Below, in pieces: positions 50,601 to 58,927 of a DNA stretch of 64,000 nucleotides. The notes below the pieces were generated by a model. The model was not told where the DNA came from, did no database searches, and saw only the letters and a list, made by a program, of their open reading frames with translations. The stretch's first letter is position 1. The number at the start of each line of letters is the position of its first letter. The stretch spans positions 62,001 through 126,000 of the forward strand of contig JACCER010000007.1 of NCBI GenBank assembly GCA_013416445.1, given 5' to 3'. The stretch is from Alcaligenaceae bacterium (GTDB lineage Bacteria; Pseudomonadota; Gammaproteobacteria; Burkholderiales; Burkholderiaceae_B). Both the position numbers and the translations under genes were made by a program.

Positions 50601-51372
50601 GAGGGACATTGGAGCCCCACACCATCAGATAGGTCGAGTTGTACCAGTCGGCCGATTCGGCGACGTCGGTCTGTTCGCCCCACACCTGGGGGCTGGCTGG
50701 CGGCAGGTCACAATACCAATCATAAAAACTGAGGCAGACGCCGCCAATGAGGCTAAGGTAACGTGAACCGGCGGCATAGCTGACCATGCTCATGGCGGGG
50801 ATGGGCGAAAAACCCACCACGCGATCAGGGCCAAATTTGCGTATGGTGTAGGCATTGGCGGCAGCGATTATTTCCATGGCCGTATCCCAGTCGGCACGCA
50901 CAAACCCGCCTAGGCCGCGCACAGATTTATAGCGGCGCGCCTTTTCCGGGTCTTGGCTGATGGATTCCCAGGCCTTGATTGGATCCAGTGTTTTACGGGC
51001 CTCGCGCCACATTTGCATCAGGCGCCCCCGCATCATGGGATACTTCACGCGTTGTGCCGAGTACACATACCAGCTATACGAGGCGCCACGCGGACAGCCT
51101 CGCGGTTCGTGGTTGGGTAGATCGGGGCGGGTGCGTGGGTAGTCGGTCTGCTGGGTTTCCCAGGTGATAAGACCGTTTTTTACGTAGATTTTCCAGGAAC
51201 AGGAACCTGTGCAATTGACACCGTGCGTCGAGCGCACGATTTTGTCGTGTTGCCAGCGGTTACGGTAAGCATTTTCCCATTGTCGGTCTTCATTGACGAC
51301 TTCGCCATGCCCGCCAGAAAACGTAGATTGCACGCGCGACATGAATTTCAGTCGGTCGAGGAAGTGGCTCAT
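47629..51372 (-). CDS. narG: Nitrate reductase alpha subunit NarG
   Basis: 1247 residues, the normal size of membrane-bound NarG. The N-terminal [4Fe-4S] and cofactor site contains HGVNCTGSCSWKIYVKNG and RGCPRGASYSWYVYSA; the molybdenum Asp is in the TYLMVWGSNVPQTRTPDAHF region. The start follows GGAGA. Reduces nitrate to nitrite in the cytoplasm with bis-MGD cofactor, which the moa/moe/mob genes here would help make. Followed by narH (4-bp overlap). Confidence 0.98.
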   Translation of the reverse strand: MSHFLDRLKFMSRVQSTFSGGHGEVVNEDRQWENAYRNRWQHDKIVRSTHGVNCTGSCSWKIYVKNGLITWETQQTDYPRTRPDLPNHEPRGCPRGASYSWYVYSAQRVKYPMMRGRLMQMWREARKTLDPIKAWESISQDPEKARRYKSVRGLGGFVRADWDTAMEIIAAANAYTIRKFGPDRVVGFSPIPAMSMVSYAAGSRYLSLIGGVCLSFYDWYCDLPPASPQVWGEQTDVAESADWYNSTYLMVWGSNVPQTRTPDAHFYTEVRYKGTKTVAVSSDFGEMVKFGDIWLAPKQGTDAALAMAMGHVILKEFHLSGKSDYFRDYARQYTDMPMLVMLKERDGKLVPDHFLRASHLANSLGQGNNPDWKTLLIDEQSGELVVPNGSIGLRWGEDSAEAGGQAGRWNLELKDAASGQAIVPLLSLVNKHDAVAEVAFPYFGSEHSDVLLRRVPARQLSLADGSRVLVATVYDLQMANYGVDAGLGGPNVASSYDDDLPYTPAWQEKHTTVPRERVIQVAREFAQNAHDTHGKSMVIVGAGLNHWYHMDMAYRGIINMLVMCGCVGQSGGGWAHYVGQEKLRPQTGWAPLAFGLDWSRPSRQMNGTSFFYAHSSQWRHEQLAVDEVLSPTTNRAGYDKLSLIDLNAKSERMGWLPSAPQLETNPLDIVEQAEAQGVDPVAYTVDGLKSGKLNMSCDDPDNPANFPRNLFVWRSNLLGSSGKGHEYLLKYLLGAQNAVFSDENDAIKPAQVRFRQEAAEGKLDLLTVLDFRMSTTCLYGDIVLPTATWYEKDDLNTSDMHPFIHPLSEAVQPLWESKSDWEIYKLLAKKFSEIGGPYLGVRKDIVLTPLMHDTPSELGQPFEPQDWKQGECDLIPGKTAPSMTVVERNYNDIYRKFTSIGPLLDKLGNGGKGINWDTAQEVSEIGGINKRVLEPGVSQGRPRLDSAIDAAEMILTFAPETNGHVSVKAWDALSQVTGRDHTHLAIGREHDKIRFRDIQAQPRKIISSPTWSGLESEEVSYNAGYTNVHELIPWRTLTGRQQFYQDHRWMLDFGEGFCVYKPAVDTKTVQPMLNRHPNGEHELVLNWITPHQKWGIHSTYSDNLRMLTLSRGGPHVWISETEAKQAGLVDNDWVEIFNINGAVTARLVVSQRVPVGMCLMYHAQEKIVNVPGAQTSGKRGGIHNSVTRTVLKPTHMIGGYAQQSYGFNYYGTVGSNRDEFVVLRKMTKIDWLEGPLEEDAMAEGAEK

Positions 51373-51532
51373 TCATTTCTCCATGACTGCCGGCGCGTTG
51401 AGCGCTGCGGCTTTGATGTATACAGATACTGTAGAGACTGATCGCAATACGAGCTATTCATCTCTATGGGAAGAAGGCGACGGCAATAGGAGTAGTACGT
51501 ATAGTTCGAACGGCCTAGTCCGTCGCTTCGTT
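51373..51532. promoter_or_regulatory. Upstream region of narG with NarL-type heptamer
   Basis: A 160-bp gap between narK2 and narG. On the minus strand it contains TACTCCT (51488-51494), a perfect NarL-type heptamer (TACYYMT), and TATACATCAAAG with a half FNR site near 51415. A promoter for narG is possible here in addition to read-through from narK. No full FNR palindrome is seen. Confidence 0.45.
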
Positions 51533-52918
51533 TCAACATGGCATCCCGGCATTTTTACGAGCATAGAACCACCACGTAATGCCCACACAGCTCAGGTAAA
51601 AGACGATAAAGAACAGCAGCGCAGCCGACACGCTTCCTGTCAGATCAAGAGAGGTGCCAAAACTTTTTGGAATGAAGAAGCCGCCATAAGCGCCGATAGC
51701 CCCCGAAAACCCAAGCACTGCTGCGGACTCTTTGCTGGCGTTAACCACGGCTTGCCGCTCGGCTTGCTCGCCATGACCTGCTGCCTCGCGCTGACGCTCG
51801 GTCAGGAAAATCACGGGTATCATGCGAAAGGTAGAGCCATTGCCAAGGCCAGTAAGCGCAAACAGCACTATGAACAAGGCGAGGAAACCGAAAAAGTTAC
51901 CTGCCTGCCCTTCGGCAGGGATAAAAGCCAGCAGGCCCAGAACCGCGACTATCATGCCGATGAAGGTGTACAAGGTCACTCGCGCACCGCCAAGCTTGTC
52001 GGAGACCCAGCCACCCAAAGGCCGAGTCAAGGAGCCCACCAAAGGCCCCAGAAAGGCGTAAGCCATGGGATCCACGCCTGGGAACAGGGTCTTGGTCAGC
52101 ATGGCAAAGCCTGCCGAAAAACCAATGAACGAACCAAAAGTGCCCACATACAGCCAGCACATGAGCCAGTTATGCCTGCGCTTGAAAATAATCGCCTGAT
52201 CGGCAAACGACGCCCGGGCGTCAGCAATATCGTTCATGCCGAACCAGGCTGCAATCGAGGCGACAAGAATAATGGGCACCCAAACGAAGCCCGCATTCTG
52301 CAGCCATAGATTGCGCTCTACGCCCTCAGCCAGATACTGCTGCGGCTCGCCCCCTATTGCGCCAAAGATACTCAGCGATATCACCAACGGCACGACAAAC
52401 TGCACCACCGATACACCCAAGTTGCCTATGCCGGCATTGAGGCCGGTCGCCAGTCCTTTTTTTGATTTGGGAAAGAAAAAGCTGATGTTGGCCATGCTGG
52501 AACTGAAATTACCCCCACCCAGGCCGCACAAGAGCGCCAGCGCCAGCAATACAGGATAGGACGTGGTGGGATCACGCAGCGCAAAGCCCATGCCCAAGGC
52601 GGGAATAAGCAATGTCGCCGTGGAAATCGCCGTCCAGCGACGTCCTCCAAAAATAGGCACCAGGAACGAGTAAAAAATTCGTAATGTCGCCCCGGACAAG
52701 GCCGGCAGCGCCGTCAGCCAGAACATCTGGTTTTTGGAAAACTGAAAGCCAGCGCGATCCAGATTCACCACGACCACGCTCCATAGCATCCAGATGCTGA
52801 ACGCAAGCATCAAGGCGGGAATGGATATCCAGAGGTTGCGGTGCGCAACCCGTGATCCGGTATGCTTCCAGAACACGGCGTTCTCAGGCTCCCAGCGGGT
52901 CAAAACTTGACTAGTCAT
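51533..52918 (-). CDS. narK2: Nitrate/nitrite antiporter, NarK2-type
   Basis: 461 residues from the ATG at 52918 (a GTG at 52930 is possible). Twelve membrane segments of the MFS nitrate transporter group: FSIWMLWSVVVVNLDRAGFQ, PALSGATLRIFYSFLVPIFGGRR, GLGGGNFSSSMANISFFFPKSKKGLATGLNAGIGN (nitrate signature) and the second GLGNGSTFRMIPVIF signature. It should exchange nitrate for nitrite. Located downstream of narK1 by 58 bp. Confidence 0.93.
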   Translation of the reverse strand: MTSQVLTRWEPENAVFWKHTGSRVAHRNLWISIPALMLAFSIWMLWSVVVVNLDRAGFQFSKNQMFWLTALPALSGATLRIFYSFLVPIFGGRRWTAISTATLLIPALGMGFALRDPTTSYPVLLALALLCGLGGGNFSSSMANISFFFPKSKKGLATGLNAGIGNLGVSVVQFVVPLVISLSIFGAIGGEPQQYLAEGVERNLWLQNAGFVWVPIILVASIAAWFGMNDIADARASFADQAIIFKRRHNWLMCWLYVGTFGSFIGFSAGFAMLTKTLFPGVDPMAYAFLGPLVGSLTRPLGGWVSDKLGGARVTLYTFIGMIVAVLGLLAFIPAEGQAGNFFGFLALFIVLFALTGLGNGSTFRMIPVIFLTERQREAAGHGEQAERQAVVNASKESAAVLGFSGAIGAYGGFFIPKSFGTSLDLTGSVSAALLFFIVFYLSCVGITWWFYARKNAGMPC

Positions 52919-52976
52919 GTATATGCTCACAGAAAATTCAGGGGGAGAACCGGGCGTTGTGTCGCGCCCGACACAA

Positions 52977-54251
52977 TCAGGCGGTATTGCCCACTACGGA
53001 AAGCGCACTGCGTTCACGCTGACTGGGGCGGAAGCTGAAATGCATCCACACCAGCGATACACAAACCGTGCCATACAGCAACATGAAGCAACTGGAACGG
53101 ACTCCCGTCAGGTCCAGCAAGACGCCAAACAAAATAGGCAAGACGAAACCGCCCAGGCCGCCCGCCAGACCGACGACGCCCGAGACAGCACCAATGTTGT
53201 CGTTGAAATCATCGGAAATGAACTTGAATACCGACGCCTTGCCTATGGCTGTGGCAATGCCAACGACAAACATCAGCACAGTGAACAGGGTCGGGCTGAG
53301 CGCTATCTGGAAGGTCTGCGGCCCGCTTACCGTCTGAATGGTGAATTCCGTCTGGGGGTAGCTGAGTATGAAAAACGCCACCCAGCACACCCACATCACC
53401 CACCAGGTGGTCTTGTAGGCGCCATAGCGGTCGGAAATCCAGCCACCCAGCGCGCGCAATACGCCGCCGGGCAAAGAAAAGCAGGCCGCCAAGAATGCCG
53501 CGACCTGTATATCGAAGCCGTACTCACCGATGTAGTATTTGGTCATCCACAAGGCCAGGGCCACGTAGCCCCCGAACACCACCGAGTAATACTGGCAATA
53601 ACGCCATACACGCGGGTCTTTGAGCACCTTCATTTGTTCTTTGAAGCCCACGCTCTTGCCTATGTTGTGCGAGGGGTCGGTAGAGGAAAACACCAAGAAC
53701 AGCACGGCTGTCGCCAGCAAGACCAGCGCGTAGACTTTCGGGACGATCACCCAGGCGCCTCCTGCGGCGACTATCAATGCCGGAGCCACAAACTTGGTAA
53801 TGGCCGAACCCGAATTGCCGGCGCCGAATACGCCCATGGCAAAGCCTTGTTTGCTGCGCGGAAACCAGCGCGCCACGTAAGGCGTTCCCACTGAGAAAGA
53901 CCCCCCGACCAAGCCCACGAAGAGCGCCAGCACCAGGAAATGCCAGTACGCAGTGGCGTAGGCCATGAGCCATATCGGCACGACTGCGACCAGCATGGTC
54001 AGGAAGAAAACGATGCGGCCACCGTAACGGTCAGTCCAGATACCCAGCGGCACGCGCACCAGCGAGCCTGTCAGGACCGGCATGGCCGCCAGCAGGCCGA
54101 ACTGGGTTTCAGACAAGCCCAACTGTGTTTTGATGGGTATGCCCAGCACGGCGAACATCATCCACACCGCAAAACAAATAGTGAAGGCGAAGGTACTGGA
54201 GATAAGGACGGAAGTTGCTTTGCCGGAACCGGCGCTGGAGTTGCTGCTCAT
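52977..54251 (-). CDS. narK1: Nitrate transporter, NarK1-type
   Basis: 424 residues, twelve membrane segments. MFS nitrate signature: VGLVGGSFSVGTPYVARWFPRSKQGFAMGVFGAGNSG, and the second: VVGLAGGLGGFVLPILFG. Smaller NarK1-type proteins are thought to be nitrate/proton symporters while NarK2 exchanges nitrite; having both fits a dual system. First gene of the nar cluster. Confidence 0.93.
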   Translation of the reverse strand: MSSNSSAGSGKATSVLISSTFAFTICFAVWMMFAVLGIPIKTQLGLSETQFGLLAAMPVLTGSLVRVPLGIWTDRYGGRIVFFLTMLVAVVPIWLMAYATAYWHFLVLALFVGLVGGSFSVGTPYVARWFPRSKQGFAMGVFGAGNSGSAITKFVAPALIVAAGGAWVIVPKVYALVLLATAVLFLVFSSTDPSHNIGKSVGFKEQMKVLKDPRVWRYCQYYSVVFGGYVALALWMTKYYIGEYGFDIQVAAFLAACFSLPGGVLRALGGWISDRYGAYKTTWWVMWVCWVAFFILSYPQTEFTIQTVSGPQTFQIALSPTLFTVLMFVVGIATAIGKASVFKFISDDFNDNIGAVSGVVGLAGGLGGFVLPILFGVLLDLTGVRSSCFMLLYGTVCVSLVWMHFSFRPSQRERSALSVVGNTA

Positions 54252-54518
54252 GGTCTTATGCTGCCTTTCTGATCAAGTGATCGGTACGGACTCAAGCTTA
54301 GGCAGCAGACGCTTCAAGGACTATTCCCCACTAGAACAGCAAGGAAGCGGCAATGTAACTAGTCATTCAAGATGGCAGGCAATGGTTGGCGTGTGTTTTG
54401 CTGGATTACGGCACCAGAGCGCCAAATTCGCATCAGTAACAATTAAACACAATATCGACAACATCGGAACAGGTGTAAAGCTTGCACCAGCATCACATCG
54501 CGATGCGCGATTATGCGT

Positions 54519-54562
54519 ACATAATTCATTAACATCTGTCATTACACATTATTACAGATCAA
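54519..54562 (-). promoter_or_regulatory. Candidate FNR/Anr-dependent promoter of narK1
   Basis: On the minus strand, TTGATCTGTAATAA (54549-54562) matches FNR consensus TTGAT-N4-ATCAA in 8 of 10 positions. A -10-like AATTAT lies at 54521-54526. Were transcription to start near 54514, the FNR site centre would be at -41.5, the class II position. It would start the nar operon about 260 bp before narK1. The remainder of the 54252-54634 gap shows no gene. Confidence 0.45.
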
Positions 54563-54634
54563 AATCCGTGTTGCATCAGCACATTCAACCGCACTACCAT
54601 GAGCAACCGTAAACCCTGTATTGACTAGAACGCC

Positions 54635-54982
54635 ATGCTCGCAACACAAGTACAACGCCGCACTGCCGCGCTGGAAAACAAAAGCTCCCCAACCTGGACG
54701 GCGCAGGCCATCATGGCGCTATATGAGCTGCCATTCATGGACTTGCTGCTCAAGGCCCAGGCTATACATCGTCTTTACCACCAGCCCAATGCCGTACAGT
54801 TGTCCAGCCTGCTGTCCATCAAAACGGGCGCCTGTCCGGAAGACTGCTCGTATTGCCCGCAATCGTCACGTTACGATACCGGCCTGAAACCCGAGGCGCT
54901 CATGCCATTGAAGCAGGGGCTGGAAACCTGCGTGACCCTGGGCATGCTCAAGCAAGGCCAGGAGCCAGCATGTACACCTTGA
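54635..54982 (+). pseudogene. bioB: Truncated biotin synthase (bioB) remnant
   Basis: 115 residues. [21 protein letters not shown] and [19 protein letters not shown] (the radical-SAM CxxxCxxC box) match BioB. The next segment [21 protein letters not shown] joins parts that are about 40 residues apart in full-length BioB, so an in-frame deletion is present. The frame then ends in the start of the EamA gene, and the rest of BioB is absent. Non-functional. Confidence 0.8.
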
Positions 54983-55815
54983 TTATCAGTGTTGCCTGCA
55001 GCGTTGCCGTGTCGATATTGCTGAAAATAGCTCGTCGCCAAAACATACAGATAGATCAGGCCATAGCGATCAACTATGTGGTCGCTGCCAGCCTGTGTCT
55101 GCTTATTTTTCGACCACAGCCAGCCTCGCTGCTCAATCCCAGCACACCCTGGTGGGTACTGATCGTCCTGGGCGTGCTGTTGCCAGTGGTGTTTCTGGCC
55201 ATGGCCGGCGCAGTGCGCCAGGCAGGCATCGTATTAAGCGATGCGGCCCAGCGGCTGTCGCTATTTCTTCCGTTAATAGCGGCTTTTATCTTGTTTGGCG
55301 AAGCGCTGTCAGCCAGCAAGGGGATAGGCATTGCCGTGGCTCTGGTGGCGCTAGGCTGCCTGCTTGCCCGCCCACGGCAGACCGATGCCAGCGGGCAAGT
55401 CGGTCGTTCGGCAGCCTTGCTGCTGGCGGTCTGGCTGGGTTATGGCACCATAGATATACTCTTCAAACAGCTGGCCAAGAGCGGCGCTGCTTTTTCCAGC
55501 AGCCTGTTCGTCACCTTCATCCTGGCCGGCGCGCTGATTTTTCTGTACCTGCTGGTCAAACGCAGCATCTGGACACGCCGCAACATCGTCGCCGGCCTGG
55601 TGCTGGGTGTGCTGAACTTCGGCAACATTTACTTCTATATTCGTGCTCACCAAGTGTTCCCGCAAAATCCTACATTGGTCTTTTCCGCCATGAATATCGG
55701 CGTAATTTCCCTGGGCACGCTGGTAGGAGCCGGATTTTTCAAAGAAAAACTGTTGTGGATCAACGCCGTGGGCATTGCCCTGGCCATCGCCGCCATTGTG
55801 GTGCTGATACCGTAG
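54970..55815 (+). CDS. DMT (EamA-type) transporter
   Basis: 281 residues from the ATG at 54970, with CCAGGAGCC upstream, overlapping the 3' end of the bioB remnant. About ten hydrophobic segments in two EamA halves; the second ends [41 protein letters not shown]. It is a small-metabolite exporter with unknown substrate. Its start lies within the deletion scar of bioB. Confidence 0.8.
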   Translation: MYTLIISVACSVAVSILLKIARRQNIQIDQAIAINYVVAASLCLLIFRPQPASLLNPSTPWWVLIVLGVLLPVVFLAMAGAVRQAGIVLSDAAQRLSLFLPLIAAFILFGEALSASKGIGIAVALVALGCLLARPRQTDASGQVGRSAALLLAVWLGYGTIDILFKQLAKSGAAFSSSLFVTFILAGALIFLYLLVKRSIWTRRNIVAGLVLGVLNFGNIYFYIRAHQVFPQNPTLVFSAMNIGVISLGTLVGAGFFKEKLLWINAVGIALAIAAIVVLIP

Positions 55816-55852
55816 GTCGAGTCAGCGCCGCAGGCGCGTAATCCGACCTACG
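55811..55852. repeat. REP-like inverted repeat between EamA and MFS genes
   Basis: CGTAGGTCG (55811-55819) pairs with CGACCTACG (55844-55852) across an inner GCGCCGCAGGCGC loop. It overlaps the end of the EamA gene and the end of the MFS gene on the other strand. A similar element lies at 61419-61456, and a shorter GGATTA...TAATCC one at 58340-58367. Likely an interspersed repeat that also acts as a transcription end. Confidence 0.6.
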
Positions 55853-57155
55853 AGGAAGCGGCAGGCTCAGGAGCCGGTTCGATATCTTCTTCGGGCACCG
55901 GGTCGTGGGAGACATCGCTTTCCATATCGACCCGGGGATCGAGCGCCGCAACCATGCCGGAACTTTGCAAGCTATCGGGCATGACCACAAAATGAGTGGG
56001 CGCATCGTCGCTTAGATTGGCGCCTGTGACACGCTGCGGCCTGACAAACACCACCAGGACCAGAGCACAAGCCGATACAAAAATGAAATAGACGCTAGGG
56101 TTGAGTTCGCGCATCAGCAGGCCTGCAATCAGGGGCCCGACACAAGCACCCAGGCCATACACCATGTACAAGATGGCGCTCAGCCCCACCCGCCTTTCCG
56201 GGTCGACATTATCGTTGGCAAACGCCGCGCCCAGTGGGTAAAGCGTAAACAACAAGATGCCAAACGCACACGAAAACAGCAGCAACGCCCAATACGGGAA
56301 AGTCCACCACCCCCACAACGGAAGGGAAACCAATGCGAGCACAAGTGCGTTCAGACGTATCAAGCGTGCCCTGTCTATGCGATCGGCCAACCAGCCTACC
56401 GGCCACTGAAACAACAGGCCCGAGGCCACGGCAGCGGCAATGAATACTGCCACCTGATTGCTGGACAAGCCCTGCTTAATGGCATACACCGGGGCCAGGC
56501 CGTAGAAGGCGCCTATGATGGTCCCGGCAATAAACAACACGGTTAACGACATGGGCACCCTGGCCACATAATATTTAATCTGGATGGGTGCGGGAATCTG
56601 CAAAGCGGGGTGCGAGCGCCGCGTCAAGGCCACCGGCACAAGACACAGGGCCGAACAGATGGCGACAAAAACAAGGGGTTCGTAATTAAGTCGAGGGAAT
56701 AAGGCCAGAGCGAGCTGGCCCAGCACGGTACCCAGGCTGGAACAAACCATGTAAAAGGCAAACACACGACCCCGTTGATGGTTTTCGGTTTGCTCATTCA
56801 GCCAGCTTTCCAGTGCCATGAACTGCGTTACCATGGCAACGCCAGCCACAAAACGAAACCCCAACCACACCCAAAGGTTGTCTACCAGCGCCAGTGCGAG
56901 CACAGTAACAGTGACCACGGCGGCGGTCGCCGAATAGGCGCGTATATGGCCAACTTGTATGATGATTTTGTGGCCCATGCGCGCTCCGCACACCAGCCCC
57001 AGGTAATACACAGCGATCAACGCGCCTATCCAGACCTCGGAAACCGACTCGGCGGTAAGCCGCAGACTGAGATAAGTATTGAAAAGCCCCGATCCGAGCA
57101 ATAGCAATAATGTCGCCAGATAAAGCGAAAAAAAAGCGGCGACCATCTGTACCAT
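55848..57155 (-). CDS. MFS transporter
   Basis: 435 residues from the ATG at 57155 (a TTG at 57173 is possible). Twelve membrane segments; GLVCGARMGHKIIIQVGH, RFVAGVAMVTQFMALESWLNE and RGRVFAFYMVCSSLGTVLGQ are typical of the YcaD-like MFS group. An acidic tail (PVPEEDIEPAPEPAASS) closes it. Substrate unknown. It converges with the EamA gene. Confidence 0.85.
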   Translation of the reverse strand: MVQMVAAFFSLYLATLLLLLGSGLFNTYLSLRLTAESVSEVWIGALIAVYYLGLVCGARMGHKIIIQVGHIRAYSATAAVVTVTVLALALVDNLWVWLGFRFVAGVAMVTQFMALESWLNEQTENHQRGRVFAFYMVCSSLGTVLGQLALALFPRLNYEPLVFVAICSALCLVPVALTRRSHPALQIPAPIQIKYYVARVPMSLTVLFIAGTIIGAFYGLAPVYAIKQGLSSNQVAVFIAAAVASGLLFQWPVGWLADRIDRARLIRLNALVLALVSLPLWGWWTFPYWALLLFSCAFGILLFTLYPLGAAFANDNVDPERRVGLSAILYMVYGLGACVGPLIAGLLMRELNPSVYFIFVSACALVLVVFVRPQRVTGANLSDDAPTHFVVMPDSLQSSGMVAALDPRVDMESDVSHDPVPEEDIEPAPEPAASS

Positions 57156-57177
57156 GAACTTGCGGGACTCCAAAAAA

Positions 57178-57684
57178 CTAGCTTAACTGACCTAAAAGCG
57201 TCTGGGCGTCGCTGACCTCAAACTTGCCGCCTTCTTCGACATTCAGTTGCTTGACCACGCCATCGACCAGCAAGGCGGAGTAACGTTGTGAACGCACACC
57301 CATGCCGCGCGCTGATAAATCCAGTTCCAGGCCAAGTTGACGGGTCCAGGCGGCGCTGCCATCGGCCAGCATGCGCACACGGCCATTGACGCTATGCTCG
57401 CGCCCCCAGGCGCCCATGACGAAAGGGTCATTGACCGCCACGCACCAGACTTCGTCTACGCCCTTGGCCTTCAGTTGATCATTCAGTTCAAGGTAGCCAG
57501 GCAGGTGCTGGGCCGAGCAAGTGGGCGTGAACGCGCCGGGTACGGCAAACACGGCTATGGTCTTGCCCTTGACCAAATCAGCCACCTGGAAGTTGTTGGG
57601 ACCAACAGCGCAGGTTTCAGTTGCTGTTTCAATAAATTCACCCAACGTGCCGTCTGGCACCTGATCACCGACTTTGATAGACAT
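57178..57684 (-). CDS. Peroxiredoxin (AhpC/TSA, Prx5-type)
   Basis: 168 residues from the ATG at 57684 (MSIKVGDQVPDGTLGEFIET). The active-site motif is PGAFTPTCSAQHLPGY with the peroxidatic Cys, the Prx5/hybrid type; VNDPFVMGAWG follows. It reduces peroxides using glutathione or glutaredoxin. Its gene is 5 bp to 22 bp downstream of the MFS start, suggesting co-transcription. Confidence 0.93.
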   Translation of the reverse strand: MSIKVGDQVPDGTLGEFIETATETCAVGPNNFQVADLVKGKTIAVFAVPGAFTPTCSAQHLPGYLELNDQLKAKGVDEVWCVAVNDPFVMGAWGREHSVNGRVRMLADGSAAWTRQLGLELDLSARGMGVRSQRYSALLVDGVVKQLNVEEGGKFEVSDAQTLLGQLS

Positions 57685-57877
57685 ACGTGTTCTCCACAAG
57701 TAGTACTTATAAATTGAAAAGACACCGCGAAGGCGTCGCCATCAGCAACATCATACGCCGCGCATGTGTTAATTATGCCGACGATGCATTTTCAAATTAC
57801 AAAACAGTCCGAGTGGTTAACAACTTCGTAACAATTGCACGGCACAATCTATGGCATTCTTGGAACCTTAGCCGCCT

Positions 57878-57908
57878 TGTAGCGGTCAATCTTTAATTGA
57901 CCGCTACA
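57878..57908. promoter_or_regulatory. Perfect 13-bp inverted repeat before a secreted-protein gene
   Basis: TGTAGCGGTCAAT (57878-57890), 5-nt loop, ATTGACCGCTACA (57896-57908). It lies 4 bp before GGGAG and 18 bp before the TTG start at 57927, so it would fold in the leader of that gene's message or bind a regulator. No T-tail, so not a terminator. Confidence 0.6.
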
Positions 57909-57926
57909 CACAACAGGGAGTTTACT

Positions 57927-58322
57927 TTGATACTACCCAAGTTATCTGCAGCTATTTTAGCCATGTCGCTGTTAGGCAGCGCCTACGCCGCCTCCAGTCT
58001 TGAGGACAACATTTCACTAGACCAATGGATATTAATGAGCGGCGCCACCAACGGCGCCGCCGATGCCGCCGGCGCCTCTGAAGAGGATCGCAGCAAACAC
58101 CGCAAAACCGCACGTAGCCACCTTATGCGCTATGCCACCGAACACGGCTACGCCTTGGTCAAATTCGATGCGCTTTTCGAGCTTGGCGCGCAGGAAGGAA
58201 AAAAAATGGTTGCGGCCCGATCGAATAAAGGCGGTGCCAGGTTCCAGACATTGATGACAGGGTTTCATCGAGACACCAGCATACCGTATCAAGACGTGGA
58301 AAAAGCCCTGAACCAGGCCTGA
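57927..58322 (+). CDS. Small secreted protein, unknown function
   Basis: 131 residues if started at the TTG at 57927, 9 bp after GGGAG. Residues 1-19 form a signal peptide (LPKLSAAILAMSLLGSAYA). The mature part is helical and charged (EEDRSKHRKTARSHLMRYATEH, GARFQTLMTGFHRD). No family recognised. A hairpin sits just before it, so post-transcriptional control is possible. Confidence 0.65.
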   Translation: MILPKLSAAILAMSLLGSAYAASSLEDNISLDQWILMSGATNGAADAAGASEEDRSKHRKTARSHLMRYATEHGYALVKFDALFELGAQEGKKMVAARSNKGGARFQTLMTGFHRDTSIPYQDVEKALNQA

Positions 58323-58339
58323 ACCTGGCAAACGGATGG

Positions 58340-58367
58340 CTGGATTACCTGCTGCGCACTAATCCAG
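58340..58367. repeat. Short REP-like inverted repeat
   Basis: CTGGATTA (58340-58347) and TAATCCAG (58360-58367) form an 8-bp stem with a GC-rich loop. It resembles the GGATTACGCG ... AATCC inner part of the elements at 55811-55852 and 61419-61456, between the secreted protein gene and moaC. Confidence 0.4.
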
Positions 58368-58396
58368 TCTACGATATCAGCAATTGCGTATATTAT

Positions 58397-58420
58397 AAGA
58401 ACATCCTCAAGTTCTTTTTT
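58397..58420 (+). terminator. Terminator-like hairpin just before moaC
   Basis: AAGAAC (58397-58402), 8-nt loop, GTTCTT (58411-58416) and a T-run to 58420, ending 10 nt before the moaC ATG. It may end transcription of the secreted-protein gene, or act as an attenuator in the moaC leader. The stem is short and AT-rich. moaC shows no Shine-Dalgarno. Confidence 0.4.
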
Positions 58421-58429
58421 CTATACACA

Positions 58430-58927
58430 ATGAGCAACACCCCTACCGATCAAGCCGTGCTTACCCACCTCGACGAGTCCGGCCAAATCCGCATGGTCGA
58501 TGTCGGCGACAAGGCCAATTCTCAACGCACTGCCATCGCCGAGGGCCGTGTGCGCATGAGCGCCACCGCCTACAAATTGCTGTCAGCCCAGGAAAATGCC
58601 AAAGGCGAAGTCCTGAACACCGCGCGCGTGGCCGGTGTGCTGGCCGCCAAGCGTTGCGCCGAACTTATCCCCTTGTGCCACAGCCTGCCGCTAAGTTTTG
58701 TCGGCATCGAGTTTTTCCCCGACGACGCGAGCCACAGCATCATGGTCAGGTCCACCTGCCGCACCGACTACAAAACCGGTGTTGAAATGGAGGCCATGAC
58801 GGCCTGCAGCATCGCCGCACTGACTATCTACGATATGTGCAAGGCGGCCGACAAGGGCATCGTGCTTGAACACATACAGCTACGTTATAAATCTGGAGGC
58901 AAAAGCGGTGAGTGGCGCAATGATTAA
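58430..58927 (+). CDS. moaC: Cyclic pyranopterin monophosphate synthase MoaC
   Basis: 165 residues, as in the family (about 160). Key motifs: MVDVGDKANSQRTA, LIPLCHSLPLSFVGIEF, and GVEMEAMTACSIAALTIYDMCK with the catalytic Lys/Asp region. Acts with MoaA in step one of molybdenum-cofactor synthesis. First gene of the moaC-D-E-B-moeA run; overlaps moaD by about 20 bp. Confidence 0.97.
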   Translation: MSNTPTDQAVLTHLDESGQIRMVDVGDKANSQRTAIAEGRVRMSATAYKLLSAQENAKGEVLNTARVAGVLAAKRCAELIPLCHSLPLSFVGIEFFPDDASHSIMVRSTCRTDYKTGVEMEAMTACSIAALTIYDMCKAADKGIVLEHIQLRYKSGGKSGEWRND

